This document shows, piece by piece, positions 43,801 through 55,523 of a stretch of 64,000 nucleotides of DNA. The stretch spans positions 89,501-153,500 of the forward strand of contig JACEEZ010013467.1 in assembly GCA_016584305.1 (NCBI GenBank), read 5' to 3'. The translations under genes and the position numbers were made by a program. Under the pieces are notes generated by a model. It saw only the letters and a list, made by a program, of their open reading frames with translations, searched no databases and was not told the DNA's origin. Position 1 is the first letter of the stretch. Each line of letters starts with the position of its first letter. This DNA is from Chionoecetes opilio. Its lineage: Eukaryota > Arthropoda > Malacostraca > Decapoda > Majidae.

Positions 43801-45060
43801 AAAGATTACCTGATTACATATTTTAATTATATAAATTATTTGGCACATAAATAGCCATATTTCCGACAAAGATGAGTGCCAGATTCATTCAATACCAGGG
43901 CTTTGAAACGGTTTAAGGGAACGAAAACGAAAACGGAAACGAACAAAATTATGCTCCGAACAAAAACGGAAACGGAAACGCTATCATATTTACTGTTCCA
44001 GAGCAAAAAGGCTATTTTGAAATCCCTGTAACCAGTTAATAAAGTAATTTTTTCGTTCCATGCCGTATGTGGTCAATAATCCATTTTCATTTCCAGTAGC
44101 CAAATGATTTAAGTAAATACATCTGTATTACATACATACATCAATTAAGTCTACTGTATTTGTTCACTTGACAATTGACGAAGTGGTTTTGTTTCAAATA
44201 GTATCATATGCACCACTTTTCATTCAATTTGTGAGGAGTAACTATTTTTTATCTTTTATAATTATGAATTTTTGTCTTCGTGATATGCATCACGTTCTCT
44301 TATTTTATTACACCTTCCATTCATGCAATAGTTGAGCTATGATACTGCAGCTGGGTTTAAGAACATGCTTAGATTAATATCCAGTATTCAAAAATGGATA
44401 ATATATCGTGAGTATGTGCTTAAACTTTTAACTGTGTTCATAGCCTAATGCTTGGTGTGCCGAATTTCGATTTCAGTGTTCTAAGTTCGAGTCCTTGGTG
44501 TTGATTAGATAAGTAGGGTAGTCATAAGTTTGTTGGTATCATGATGTCTGGCTGTCTCGAAACAGGTGAGCAGCTGACGTGGCAACACTGGTGTGGTCGG
44601 TCAGGGAAGGCAGCGATGAGCTGTTTTGGTAGGGGAGTTGTAGAGTGTTGACATAGGTCGGGAGCTCTTGTTTGTAGTGACAGTTCAACTGCTGGGTACA
44701 TAGGTACAGGGGTATTGGCGGATATTTGCTGCTGGAGTGGTCATTAATGGTATCGGAGTCTGTTGTTGGAGGATATTGGTTTGTTCTTCATTTGGTGAGG
44801 CTTGGCTTTGTCCAGGCAAGTTTCTTGACGTTGAGCGCTGTCAATCAGAGAATGTGGAAGCCACAACGAAGCAAGGTAACGTGTTGATATCATTATATGT
44901 ATATCTGAATCTACAATTGTGTATATGTTGATGGTGATTGCCAGTAATTTATCACTTGGAGTACCACATGTAGTCATTGATTTCATGGATTAGGTTTATT
45001 TAATTAGTGGGTTGGTGATATTACGAATTAAAACATTTTTTGCCATATATAATATTAACT
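43801..45060. other. No gene recognised; possible hAT left end
   Basis: 43897-43990 begins CAGGGCTTTGAAACGGTTTA followed by repeated GGAAACGAA words, resembling a hAT terminus, but no right end was found. No upstream DNAJA3 exon (mitochondrial presequence) is recognisable. 44400-45050 is unremarkable. Confidence 0.45.
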
Positions 45061-45662
45061 AGCCGCAAAACCGCCCTCCGGGCGGACTTTTTGGCTAGCT
45101 CCTGCGGAGGGCTATTGGTGGGCCAAAGGCCCACCAAACACAGACTCTCCAGATAGCCCCTTCTAACTTTCCTGAAATCATGGATGTAGAAATGTATGTA
45201 TTAACACCAACCCATTCACATCACCCCCAACCCATTCACTCACCCATTACCCATCACCCCCCACCCATTCACTCACCCATTACCCATCACCCCCCATCCA
45301 TTCACTCACCCATTACCCATCACCACACACCCATTCACTCACCCATTACCCATCACCCCCAACCCATTCACTCACCCATCACCCCACACCCATTACCCAT
45401 CACCCCACCCATTCACTCACCCATTACCCATCACCCTACATCAAGGTTTCCTCAATTCTCGCAACCCACTTTTTTTTTCACAATTCTCGCTAATAGGCTG
45501 CTAAAAAAAAGAAAAAAAGTGATCAGATCATCTCATAAGTGGGCTTAAAACCTTCCCCTGCTCGACCCGGTTCCAAAACTGTGCCATATGAGGGGATTGC
45601 GCCACTGGGGGCGGCACGTATCGCGGACAGACAGACACACTTTCGCTTATATTATTATAGAT
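45061..45662. mobile_element. Dispersed repeat beginning AGCCGCAAAA, copy 2
   Basis: Same order as 4831-5703: GC-rich head, CCATTCACTCACCCATTACC minisatellite (about 45230-45435), GATCATCTCATAAGTGGGC and the tail CTTTCGCTTATATTATTATAG. The minisatellite is shorter and the CA tract absent. The 122-aa frame is the minisatellite. Confidence 0.75.
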
Positions 45663-45872
45663 AAATAGTTAATGATTCATGTCTTTACGGTAACTAAGAT
45701 TGCATACTCCTACACTACACTTCCTGTATTGTAAATGTAAATGTGTTGCCTTATTTAAGTTGTATAATAATATAGTTCTTACGCCATCTAAGGGTGTGAC
45801 TTTGTTGGATACTATGCACCATAAAATGTATGGCTTTATTACCATCTATAAGAATGTAGTCATGTATAGGCA

Positions 45873-46077
<205 letters not shown>

Positions 46078-46079
46078 AG

Positions 46080-46311
46080 AAAAGAATATCAGGAAAAAAA
46101 GAATTAATCAGTGTCAAAATTGGAACCGAAAATAGAAAGAAGAGCAAAATTCTTGAAAAAAGTCCTATACCATCAGAATCTGGTGTATAAAAACAAAAAA
46201 CAAATATAATAATGAAAAATAGAATATCAGGAAAAAAGTTAATTACTCACTGTATCAAAATTGGAACCGAAAATAGAAATAAGAGCAAAATTCTTCAAAA
46301 AGTCATATACC
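46080..46311. repeat. Tandem duplication of a ~130-bp unit
   Basis: GAATATCAGGAAAAAA, TTGGAACCGAAAATAGAAA and GAGCAAAATTCTT occur twice in the same order (46085-46175 and 46222-46312). Confidence 0.8.
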
Positions 46312-46740
46312 ATAGTGCTGAGAGTAAAGAGGTTAACCCCTTCACGCCCGGATCTTTCCTTGGCTATATAAAATCGTATGTAGTCTAGCCATTGAATAAC
46401 GAAAAGTAACTAAATATACCATATTAGCTAGTGGAAATGGATACTAAACAGGTCATATCTATAAAATATTGCTTGTATTCACTAAAAATCGTCTAATCGT
46501 AGTCATATTACAATGGAAATTACGTTCTGGGCCTCAAGGGGTTAAGGTGGTTTGGGCACGTGAAGAGGAGAAAAGGTGGTGAGGTATTGGGGAGAGCTGT
46601 TGGAGTGAAAGTGCCAGGTCGCCGTCCACCGGGCAGGCCAAGGAAGACATGGAGGCAGTGTGTTGAAGAGGATCTGGCAGCATTGGGTATTGAAGAGGTT
46701 GAGTCAATGGATAAGAGATAATTGGAAGCGTATCATTACT
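46312..46740 (+). pseudogene. RTE-type LINE ORF2 C-terminus, interrupted by a MITE
   Basis: Before the MITE lies AGTGCTGAGAGTAAAGAGG (equivalent to STVLRVRR in the copy at 14441). After it the sequence resumes GGTGGTTTGGGCACGTGAAG, through RRPPGRPRKTWRQCVEED, LAALGIEEVE and so on. It is truncated or diverged after 46735. Shares layout with 14441-14803. Confidence 0.82.
46337..46541. mobile_element. TTAA-targeting MITE, small family, copy 2
   Basis: Flanked by TTAA (46333-46336 and 46542-46545). Ends CCCCTTCACGCCCGGA and, inverted, CCCCTTGAGGCCCAGA. Inserted into the LINE fragment. Confidence 0.93.
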
Positions 46741-48640
46741 CATAAATAAAGAAATAAGTCCTCTCTGCAATATTTTGGCCCCAACAGTTGATCCTACAGA
46801 ACCACTTCTAATCCATATTCCTAACACTACAGTCTATGTATGCGTGAGGGCAAGGGTTGAACACAGTCACCAGGTCATTAGTGACGCTCACACTGCCTTG
46901 AACACTTGCCTGGTGTGGAAGGTTGACAAGAGGTTATCTTGGTGTCATGGTAGTCATGGTGGTCATCTTGGTATTGGTGTCATGGTAGTCATGGTGTTAG
47001 TATCTTCCTGGTACACAAACACCCCTTGCTTAACAGCTACACTCCAATAAGATACTCCTGTTGAAATATGATGATATAAGAACAAAAACACAACAAAACA
47101 ATACTAATGTGAGTAAATATGCAGTTTCAAACATTACTTCCTATTGACCAATACTCTCCAGACATAACTACCGTAGATAACACTTTAGTCGCCAGCTGCA
47201 CTAATGTCGCCAGGCGCCATATATTACGAATTATAGCATCACTACTGATGTGTATGTGTCACTGAAGATGATACACAGTAGTTTATATCATGACTGTATA
47301 ATCTACCCTGTTTCAGCATTGTTTTATGCTTTGTATCTGCAAGTATATACAGTTTCAAATTTCACTACTCGTTTTTTTTTCGTGCGACGACGACGGTGGG
47401 AGGACACTCGGAACATAAACACTAGATGGCGACCTTAGTGTAGCCCGTTATCAACGTCGCCACTCGGTTTTATTTTTGTAATTCGTTCATTTAGCCCTAA
47501 TATGACACAAATAAAGACACAAAATGACACAGACTCTCCAGATAGCCCCTTCTAACTTTCCTGAAATCATATGTAATGAGGGAAAAAGAGTCACGGGATT
47601 GACGGAAAGTTTACACAAAGTTACGAGCTTAAGTAATATGTAGCCGCTTGGTAAATAGTAATTTTTCTTCACTCTTCAGTCCAAATCATTTGGATATATT
47701 TATTTAATGTATTTTTCTTTAATGGATTGGGAAAGTAATGTACATAGGAATAGGATAAAGTAGGATGCATTGGTCCCGTTTTCGTCCACATGTTCGTAGT
47801 CGCTTGTGACGTCGTGGTTACTAAAGCGAGGAAGGAGAAGCAGGTGGCCAAACTCTCTCTTCTTCCACTCGCTGCGTTACAAACCAGACGTGTGGGGACA
47901 TTCGTTCCCGGTAGCATATTCACCAATTGTAGCCTGCAGGTGCACTCCGATTCAAGTGTGGCAAATTCTGGAGTTTTAAGGCAGACCCAAAGAAAACGAG
48001 CACGCAGCAACACGCCCGTATGGTGGAAGTAATTTGCTTTTACTCCGTCCTACGTAAGTATAGCCTGGGTTCTTATATGTTTATTTGTTGTGTATTTACA
48101 TATATTGTTAAGATAATAGCAGCAAACGGGCGCAAAAGGCGTAAAAGATATGTTTACGGGGATAAATAAGCTGAGAACAGCTAAATAGAGAATTCAAAAC
48201 AATACATCGAAAAACTAAGCCCAGATTCGTGATCAGCACGTACGAAAGCTAATAGGAACCAAGTGCCATCAAAATCTGGGGCCAAAAAAAATTTGGCCAA
48301 ATTTTGAAGACAAATGAAGTCCTTGGAAAATGTCGTAAAACCAAATCAAGCCAGTTTTGGTTTATTTTGCAGCCCAAAATGTTAAAAACTTGTATTTCCA
48401 TACATTCGTGAAATTCTTGTTAATAAGAATTATACATCTTTCGATGTGCAATAATACTTGTTATATATTATTTCCTCAAAGGTGAATAGTTTTTTTGTGA
48501 AAAGGGTGTAACAAAAATTTACAGGTATAAATAAGTTGAGCACGGGTATAATACGTCTATTCCAACACATTGCCATCTGCGTGTCTACACAACGTTCATG
48601 TCACTCACTTGGACAATAGTGCATTGAGACTTAAATTTTA
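46741..48640. other. Repeat-rich stretch without a recognised gene
   Basis: 46880-47080 resembles 28080-28380. 47185-47300 resembles 23650-23745 (GTCGCCAGGCGCCATATATT). 48195-48260 has the CCAGATTCGTGATCAGCA repeat. The frames at 47669-48032 (up to 114 aa) on opposite strands show no motif I recognise. Confidence 0.5.
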
Positions 48641-48927
<287 letters not shown>

Positions 48928-48932
<5 letters not shown>

Positions 48933-49458
48933 GGGGAGGAGTGAGGCCATTTTGGATAAGCCCAGGTGCAATACAAGGCTTCAGGTCAGTTTCTTGAAAA
49001 TATGTTCATTGCTTTTTTTTTCTTCTCTCTCTCTCTCTCTGTTGTTGTTAATATTTTGTCAACACTGTGGTTGATGCGAGTTTTTGCCTATAGCAGCCCG
49101 CCTGTGGAATTATGGCATTACAATAAAAAAAAAAGCAGTGTGTTGGAGCTACCTTGGGGGGGGGTACTCCCGAACCGTGGAGGTGAGAGTGGCCAGAGGG
49201 GCAGCTCTGATTACTGCATCTCTCTCTCTCTCTCTCTGCTATTGCAGTAGTTTCTCCACCTATCATTTTATATCATCTGATACTGAACTAACATTATTGA
49301 GATGAAATGGGGTCAGGTGAATGAGGAAAAAGGGGAATGAAAGAAGTGGGATGAGGCCATCTGGGGTGAGGTCATTTTGGGTGCGGTTATCCTAGGTGAG
49401 GTTAAGTGTGTTGTCTGTAGTGAGAGGTCAGTCAGACGCTGTACTTCGCCATGGCAAC
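48928..49458. other. Flank of the LTR element
   Basis: Two CT runs (49024-49040 and 49220-49237) and GGTGAGGTCATTTTGGGT-type short repeats (49345-49400). No gene recognised. Confidence 0.5.
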
Positions 49459-50288
49459 TGTGGAAATTATCCATCAACCACCCTCTCATAATTGGTAGAA
49501 TGGTGGTTTTGTTCCCCCCCCCCCCCCCCCCCCTTGTGAGTGAGGTATTTTCCGCTCGTCACAGAGGGAGTGCGTATAGGGATGTATATAATTATAATGG
49601 TAATGGGTAATATTAAGGTAATTTAAGTAAATGATAAGTACTGGGGATAATATAAATTAATATTCCCAGTGGTTATTAAGCATTGCACCTTAATTTGGAG
49701 CGACTGGCTATTGGTCGCCGTCATTTGAATTTGCACCAATTCAGGTGGTACACCTGCCGCCTACCTAAAAGGTGACACGTGTAATTTATGGTGGACTCCA
49801 CCAGCCGCCCACAGGGAGAGAATCAGTACACTCCACACCATCATGGGAGTAACATCTAATATAGTGCTTGTATATAAGTACAGTATCATTCCAGCCCTCA
49901 TGGGACTAACATCTTTTCTCTGATTAATATGAAGAGATTTTGTACATTACGTTAATTTGTACAGATAGTGTTAAGACAATAGGACCGTGTTAGAATACAA
50001 CACACTGATAATAGCCGTGCGTCATGGATAACCTGGTTATGAAGACCTTCTGACGCCCGTATCGAAACACTAAGTCTCCAGCCCTCCGCCTCTTGTCAAT
50101 CACGGGCGGTCTGATCACGCGGCGACCACATCGGATCACCTGACATGCAGTATTAATCAAACCCTGATCCGCATTTCAACCCACTATCCACCGATAAGTA
50201 TCCTAGTTAGTTGATTATCTGGGATAATGTGTCGGGACGATAGCCATGGGTTTGATTGATTAGGTAAGAACCTCATTTTATATATATA

Positions 50289-50957
50289 CAGTAAAAGCCT
50301 TATAACTCGGCACGATAGGGGCTCTGACCCTTGCCGAGTTATTCAATGTGCAGAGTTATGCAATGTCCTCCTCTGATATTGGTAAAAAAAAAAAAAAAAA
50401 TACAGTACTGTAAAAGCGTAAAAACTACACTTACCAATGAACGGGTAGCAGCAGGCATGTAATCCAAGGAGAGGGGAGCCTTGTTGTAACATGTAGAAGA
50501 TGTTAGGGGGACTCAGTCGCATTTTAACACTGGTATCACTTTAATCACTTTATAATCACAACTCTATACTATATTGTATCGAGTGTACCGTACCTGTACA
50601 ACCTAATTTTACATCACTTGAGCACTTAATTACTTCAACACTATGCCCTGTCCATTAACTCTACCTTCGACTGCGAGTGCATGGAAGGACACAGAGGGGC
50701 GGCATGAGCCTTAATCACAGGGTCACTAAAAAGAATCCTGCCTGCGCCACCACGGGCGAGGGCCAACTATCACAGCCCTCGAGTGAGCCTCAGGGCCTAC
50801 CATCCCCCCCATGGAGCTCACTGCCTACATTTCTATAGGCATAGGTGTAAAAAAACAATAAAAAAACAAAACAAAAAAAAACAAAACCTTGTCTTTGCCA
50901 TGCCGATTTTATATCAAATTCCCGAGTTATACAGCGCCGAGTTATAAGGCTTTTATG
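50289..50957. mobile_element. TA-targeting MITE, family 6, within the 5' LTR
   Basis: Ends CAGTAAAAGCCTTATAACTC and, inverted, CATAAAAGCCTTATAACTCG, flanked by TA. The 3' LTR shows the empty site (TATATATGTATGTG at 63610-63623). Inside, 50640-50875 is a fragment of SINE family 1 (CACCACGGGCGAGGGCCAAC). Confidence 0.9.
50640..50875 (+). mobile_element. SINE family 1 fragment (body and tail)
   Basis: Matches 22108-22341 (GCCCTGTCCATTAACTCTAC, TTCGACTGCGAGTGCAT) and ends in a degenerate A-rich run. The tRNA-like head is missing. Confidence 0.8.
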
Positions 50958-50980
50958 TATGTGACTTTAAATTCCCACAT

Positions 50981-50998
50981 TGGTGCCCGAGTAGAGGA
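50981..50998 (+). promoter_or_regulatory. Primer binding site
   Basis: TGGTGCCCGAGTAGAGGA starts one base after the 5' LTR end. The TGGTGCCCGAG core would pair with a tRNA 3' end of CTCGGGCACCA. Which tRNA is not determined. Confidence 0.75.
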
Positions 50999-51339
50999 AT
51001 TTTGATGTTCATGTGATTCAAGGTGGTCGTTGTGAGGGAGATAATTATGACCCTCCCACAACGCTGGTTATGAGGTGGAGGCGAGGTTTTTCGCGGCGTC
51101 AAATGACTCAGCTGTTCATCTATCACCTGCGAGGTAGTAGATAACATCAGAGGTTGCGTAGTACTAGTTAGTTGTAGTAGTTAGGTGGTGGTTGCAATTA
51201 TATACCCCCTGCCCCGGTCTCGTTAGGCCGAGTAGGCACTACCGCACTTAGGATATAAAATTTACTTATCAAACTAATAATGATTTTAGTAACGTAATCT
51301 TGCATTTAATTTTTCATTTGAGTTAATCAATTAAAATCA

Positions 51340-52640
51340 TGACGGGAGGGACTAAAGCATTAGCGGTCTAAATTGGGTTGGCTTACACGAATATATAAAA
51401 AAGTGTGATGTAGCAGCTGGGACTATCCATATGACTATAGTAGTTTAAAAAAGGGTTTCTACCTTTGCTAAATGAGCAATGGGAAAAATATGAGGAGGCT
51501 TACTGCCTATATAAAGGGTTCAATTAAGAACAAGCTGGGGTTTAAAGAAATGATTCAGATATGTGTTATCAATCATGAACACGAATGTCAAAGATATCTC
51601 GATAAAGTAATTGAATAGGAGGGATTACTGGAGTGTGCTCATTTTCCCAAATCCACAGCCAAAGCTTTTTCCCCCAACTTAAATTCCCAGATTGTCATTG
51701 CCCCATTTTGAGGGTGAGAATTGGTATTCTTTCTGGGATAAAATTCAAATTAATTGATAATAGGACTAAATCTAGCAGAGGTGCATAAATTAACCTATTG
51801 TTAGGTCAGTTGAGAGGTCCTGGCATATCTGCTGGTAAAAGGAATTAACAGTAAAAAATGCCAATTATAATGTGGCACTCAAGATTCTTAGAGATAATTA
51901 TGAAGATAAAGATCAGATAACATAGAATTTTTTCTGCAATTCATGGATCTACTGAGCCCTTCTCACAATCACAGAGAATGGAAGAGTTAAGAATAACTTT
52001 AAGTTGCACCACTAAGGGCCATTGAAGCTCATAAACCCTTGACAGAATCAGAACTGGATGGTTAGTATCAGATATGGAGAAAACTACCAAACAGGATGCG
52101 AGGACCGCTTAAATCAAAGGTACAATAGTAATTACTTCACGGTCAAGCAAATAGAGGGGGATTATTACAAGAGTGCAAAACATTTACAAGGTATTGAGCA
52201 AGAACCCCCCCACAGGAGACCCACGATTTTTAAACGCCTGAGGGTAATCAGCTATATCAGCCACCCTCAGAGTTTTAAAGTTTCCCTCGTTAGTGGGTAG
52301 TTATTTTGCGCCTGTTACCGCAAATCAAACAGCCTGTAATTACGATTCAAAACTTCTCAGCCTACCAGTAAACCCCACTTAGACCTACTCAAATAATAGA
52401 TACAATCCCTACATCTGGGCGACTTCTGGGTGAAGTACGAATAATAAAATTGTGTCTTTTGTGAGGGGGAACATACGCCCTCCACATGTAATATCTATTC
52501 AGATTGTTACACGAGAGTGAAAGGTTAATGCGCCTTGGTAATTGCCTTAACCTGCCCTCCGTGGTAAACATGCTTCAAATGCATGCACCTAAAGTTAAAA
52601 AACTTGTAGGAAATGTAACACAATCGTTCATAACATCGCT
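51340..52640 (+). pseudogene. LTR element gag-like region, decayed
   Basis: Short plus-strand stretches look coding (for example GSIKNKLGFKEMIQICVINH near 51510-51570) but are broken every 50-150 bp. Near 52600-52655 the words CRKCN and IALCP give a CCHC-like zinc knuckle, usual at the end of gag. No continuous frame. Confidence 0.55.
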
Positions 52641-52719
52641 CTTTGTCCTAACAGTGATAACAACTCAGACCCTACAGTAGTTAAAATGGCAGTCACTAAT
52701 AAGAGTAGTCAGCAGCTGT

Positions 52720-53140
52720 TCCAGCTGCCGAGTTGAATGTGAGCCATAATGGTCATTCAGTCAATGTAAAGACGATGTTTGACAGTGGTGCACAAAGATC
52801 CTTCATAAGCAGGGAGATAGTTGAATTATTACAAACTACCCATAATTAATAAAGTGAACTTAGCCATATCAGGTTTTCTTCCCAAATAAAGGAGGCTCAA
52901 ACCTTTGACATAGTTAAACCCCCTAGTCCAATTGGGAAGATAAAAATGTAGGGTAGCGCTGTAGTAGTAAATAATTTTGGTATCAGTTTAACTGTTAATG
53001 GACTAAAAGACACAGCTGAAAATGCTGAGGGATAATGGTGTAAAAACTAGTTAGTAAATACTTCAAAGACTTTGATGGCCCCTTTCCAAGTAATAATAGG
53101 AGCCGATTTTTTTGGGCGTTTAACCTAAGGAAGGTCATCA
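52720..53140 (+). pseudogene. Retropepsin-like protease of the LTR element
   Basis: The frame around 52735-52840 reads LNVSHNGHSVNVKTMFDSGA then QRSFISREIVELLQ. DSGAQRSFI is the catalytic Asp motif of retrotransposon aspartic proteases and is especially typical of BEL/Pao. Further on, VIIGADFFG (about 53090-53116) matches the conserved (I/L)IGADY segment that follows. Frame breaks lie between. Confidence 0.75.
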
Positions 53141-53379
53141 AAATACATAACGTCTCAATGTTCACCAGTGTGGTGGTAAGGTAATAATGGGACTCATCCC
53201 ACATACCCATACAGCGAACAGGAGAGTATTCCTAGTCATGCACAAACCCCTACAATTACCAAAAATTGGAACCACACTCTTGCCCACACCAATAAGTCCC
53301 AGTTTTAGAGGAAAGGGGGTATTCCAGTTCATAATGAATATATTGCCACAAATGGAAATCCTAATAATAATGTGTCGCG

Positions 53380-53960
53380 AGGAGATATTAACCTCAAATG
53401 AACACAGGATTATGGTTAAAGGCCCTACCTGGCTGAAAGAGTGTAATAATAATCCTAATATGGTTTCCACTCAGTCAGACATATCTGAAGATATAATAAG
53501 GAACCTGAATTGATCCCAGATCCTGTGATAGACATAGAAAGGTTTTCCTTTTTGAGCAAACTAATTAAGGACTACTAATTCAGTCTTCCAACCTTTAAAA
53601 AGGGGATAGTTCTGACCCTTTTGAAGTTTTGGGTCAGAACAATACAAAAGCAGGTATTTCCTGAGGAATATCAGCTATTGGCCTCAGCCAGCCCCCATAG
53701 GAAGAAATTGACCAAATTATTAGGTCTGTACCTTGATAAATGAGGGCATAATTAGGTGTCGAGGTCAAAATTTTTCAAGCTGATCTTCCAAATACCACCT
53801 GCCATCCCATACTAACTCCCAAACGCCATCATCTTACTAAATTTTTGGGGTGGAAAGAATATCATAGGAACCATTACATGGCGGAATGGCTACAATTTTT
53901 AGCCGATATCAGGTGTAATTTTGGATAAAATTATGGTAGACAGGCAGGTCAAATATTACT
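53380..53960 (+). pseudogene. Pre-integrase and integrase N-terminal remnant
   Basis: KGPTWLKE at about 53418-53441 corresponds to the GPxWL motif just before BEL integrase. Then QKQVFPEEYQLLASA (about 53645-53690), ADLPNTTCHPILTPKRHHLT (53791 onward) and WKEYHR give the integrase HHCC-type zinc region. Catalytic residues downstream are not recognisable. The reverse transcriptase and RNase H between 53140 and 53380 are missing. Confidence 0.7.
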
Positions 53961-54280
53961 TCAGATCTTCATTAAAATTTAAAGATCTGAGTGTAAACTA
54001 GTCTCCTATCTAGGCCCCCTTGAACTTCCGTGATAAAAGAGATCTAAAACCAATTGAGGTCAATGGTGAGGACTATACTGGGGATACTATAACATCAGGA
54101 GATAACTCTCCCCCCGATCAAGTATATGTCAGCCATATTCACTGGTACCTCTATCAAAGACTATTAATTTTAAAATAGCCAAAGACCACAGTGCCGAAAC
54201 CACTATTGAAATTTTTCGGCGCTATGTGGCCTGGGGGGGATGTCACATGAAGCGGACCTTCAGTTTTCGCCGGCCCCCAG

Positions 54281-54893
54281 TGTGGAAATTATCCATCAAC
54301 CACCTCTCATAATTGGTAGAATGGTGGTTTTTGTTCCCCCCCCCCCCCTGTGAGTGAGGTATTTTCCGCTGTCACAGAGGGAGTGCGTATAGGGATGTAT
54401 AAAATTTAAATGGTAATGGGTAATTTTAAGGTAATTTAATTTAAAATGATAAGTACTGGGATAATATAAATTAAAATATTCCAGGGGTTTTATTAAGCAT
54501 TGCACTTAATTTGGAGCGATGGCTATTGGTCGCCGTCATTTGAATTTGCACCAATTCAGGGGGTTTACACCTGCCGCTACCTAAAAGGTGACACGTGTAA
54601 TTTATGGTGGACTCCCCCCAGCCGCCCACAGGGAGAGAATCAGTACACTCCACACATAAATGGGAGTAACTTTAAATATAGGTGCTTGTATATAAGTACA
54701 GTATCATTCCAGCCCTCATGGGACTAACATCTTTTCTCTGATTAATATGAAAAGATTTTGTACATTACGTTAATTTGTACAGATAGTGTTAAGACAATAG
54801 GACCGTTTTAGAATACAACACACTGAAAAATAGCGGGGCGTCATGGAAAACCTGGTTATGAAGACCTTCTGACGCCTGTATCGAAAACACTAA
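54281..54893 (+). repeat. 3' LTR, first part
   Basis: Starts TGTGGAAATTATCCATCAAC and follows 49459 onward with many single-base indels. It ends ACACTAA at the Harbinger insertion. Confidence 0.93.
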
Positions 54894-55059
54894 GGGCCAG
54901 TTTGTCAAATGTTCTCTTCGGTGAAGAATGTCTTCGTCACGTAATTTGGTAGCGTAAAAAACTGTTTTGAGCCGCGAAGGATATCGTCGCACCGCGGTGA
55001 AGGTAAACAAACAAAGACAATTGCACAGATATGCTTCATCATTCCCTTCGCTGCGCGCT

Positions 55060-55410
55060 GAGTTTTCCCTCTGTACTTTTCATCCCATTAAAAGGTAAGA
55101 TGAGCACATTCCCTGACTTATGTTACTTTTTAGCTGTTTAATGACGAAATGAACCTTTGTGCGAATAAACAGAGTGGTGTACAAGCCTTATTATTGAGAG
55201 TAGAGTATGCCAAAAATATGCTTGCGCAGAGATTTCCTCCTGTGCTTTTCATCCCATTAAGAGGTAAGATAAGCACATTTCCCTGACTTTGTTACTTTTT
55301 AGCTGTTAATGACGAAATGAACTTTGGTGCGTAATAAACAGTGGTGTACAAGCCTCATTGTTGAGAGTATCCCCAAATATGTTTGCGCAGAGATTTCCTC
55401 TGTACTTTTC
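55060..55410. repeat. Direct repeat of ~165 bp, two copies and a partial third
   Basis: TTTTCATCCCATTAARAGGT, TTACTTTTTAGCTGTT, TGACGAAATGAACTTTG and TGGTGTACAAGCCT occur at about 55075-55180 and 55245-55350. A third start (CAGAGATTTCCTC) follows at about 55387. Confidence 0.85.
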
Positions 55411-55489
55411 ATTCATTATTGTTTTGAGGTTAGGTTACGTAATCAATGCCCTGGTTAGGTTAGTTAACTAGCTGGGTGAATGGGGGTGC

Positions 55490-55523
<34 letters not shown>

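Larger units (their letters stand above)
49459..50979 (+). repeat. 5' LTR (interrupted)
   Basis: Begins TGTGGAAATTATCCATCAAC and ends AAATTCCCACA. It contains a poly-C run (49517-49533) and a TA element at 50289-50957. Without the latter the LTR is about 850 bp. It matches 54281-54893 plus 63424-63635. Confidence 0.9.

Noticed and set aside
43897..43990. hAT element starting CAGGGCTTTGAAACGG
   Set aside because: Only one candidate end; no inverse terminus or target duplication found.
44460..44510. tRNA-like B box GTTCGAGTCC
   Set aside because: No convincing A box or stem pairing around it and no second copy.
47669..48032. 114-aa and 80-aa frames on opposite strands
   Set aside because: No motif, and the two frames overlap each other. 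Nothing to choose between them.
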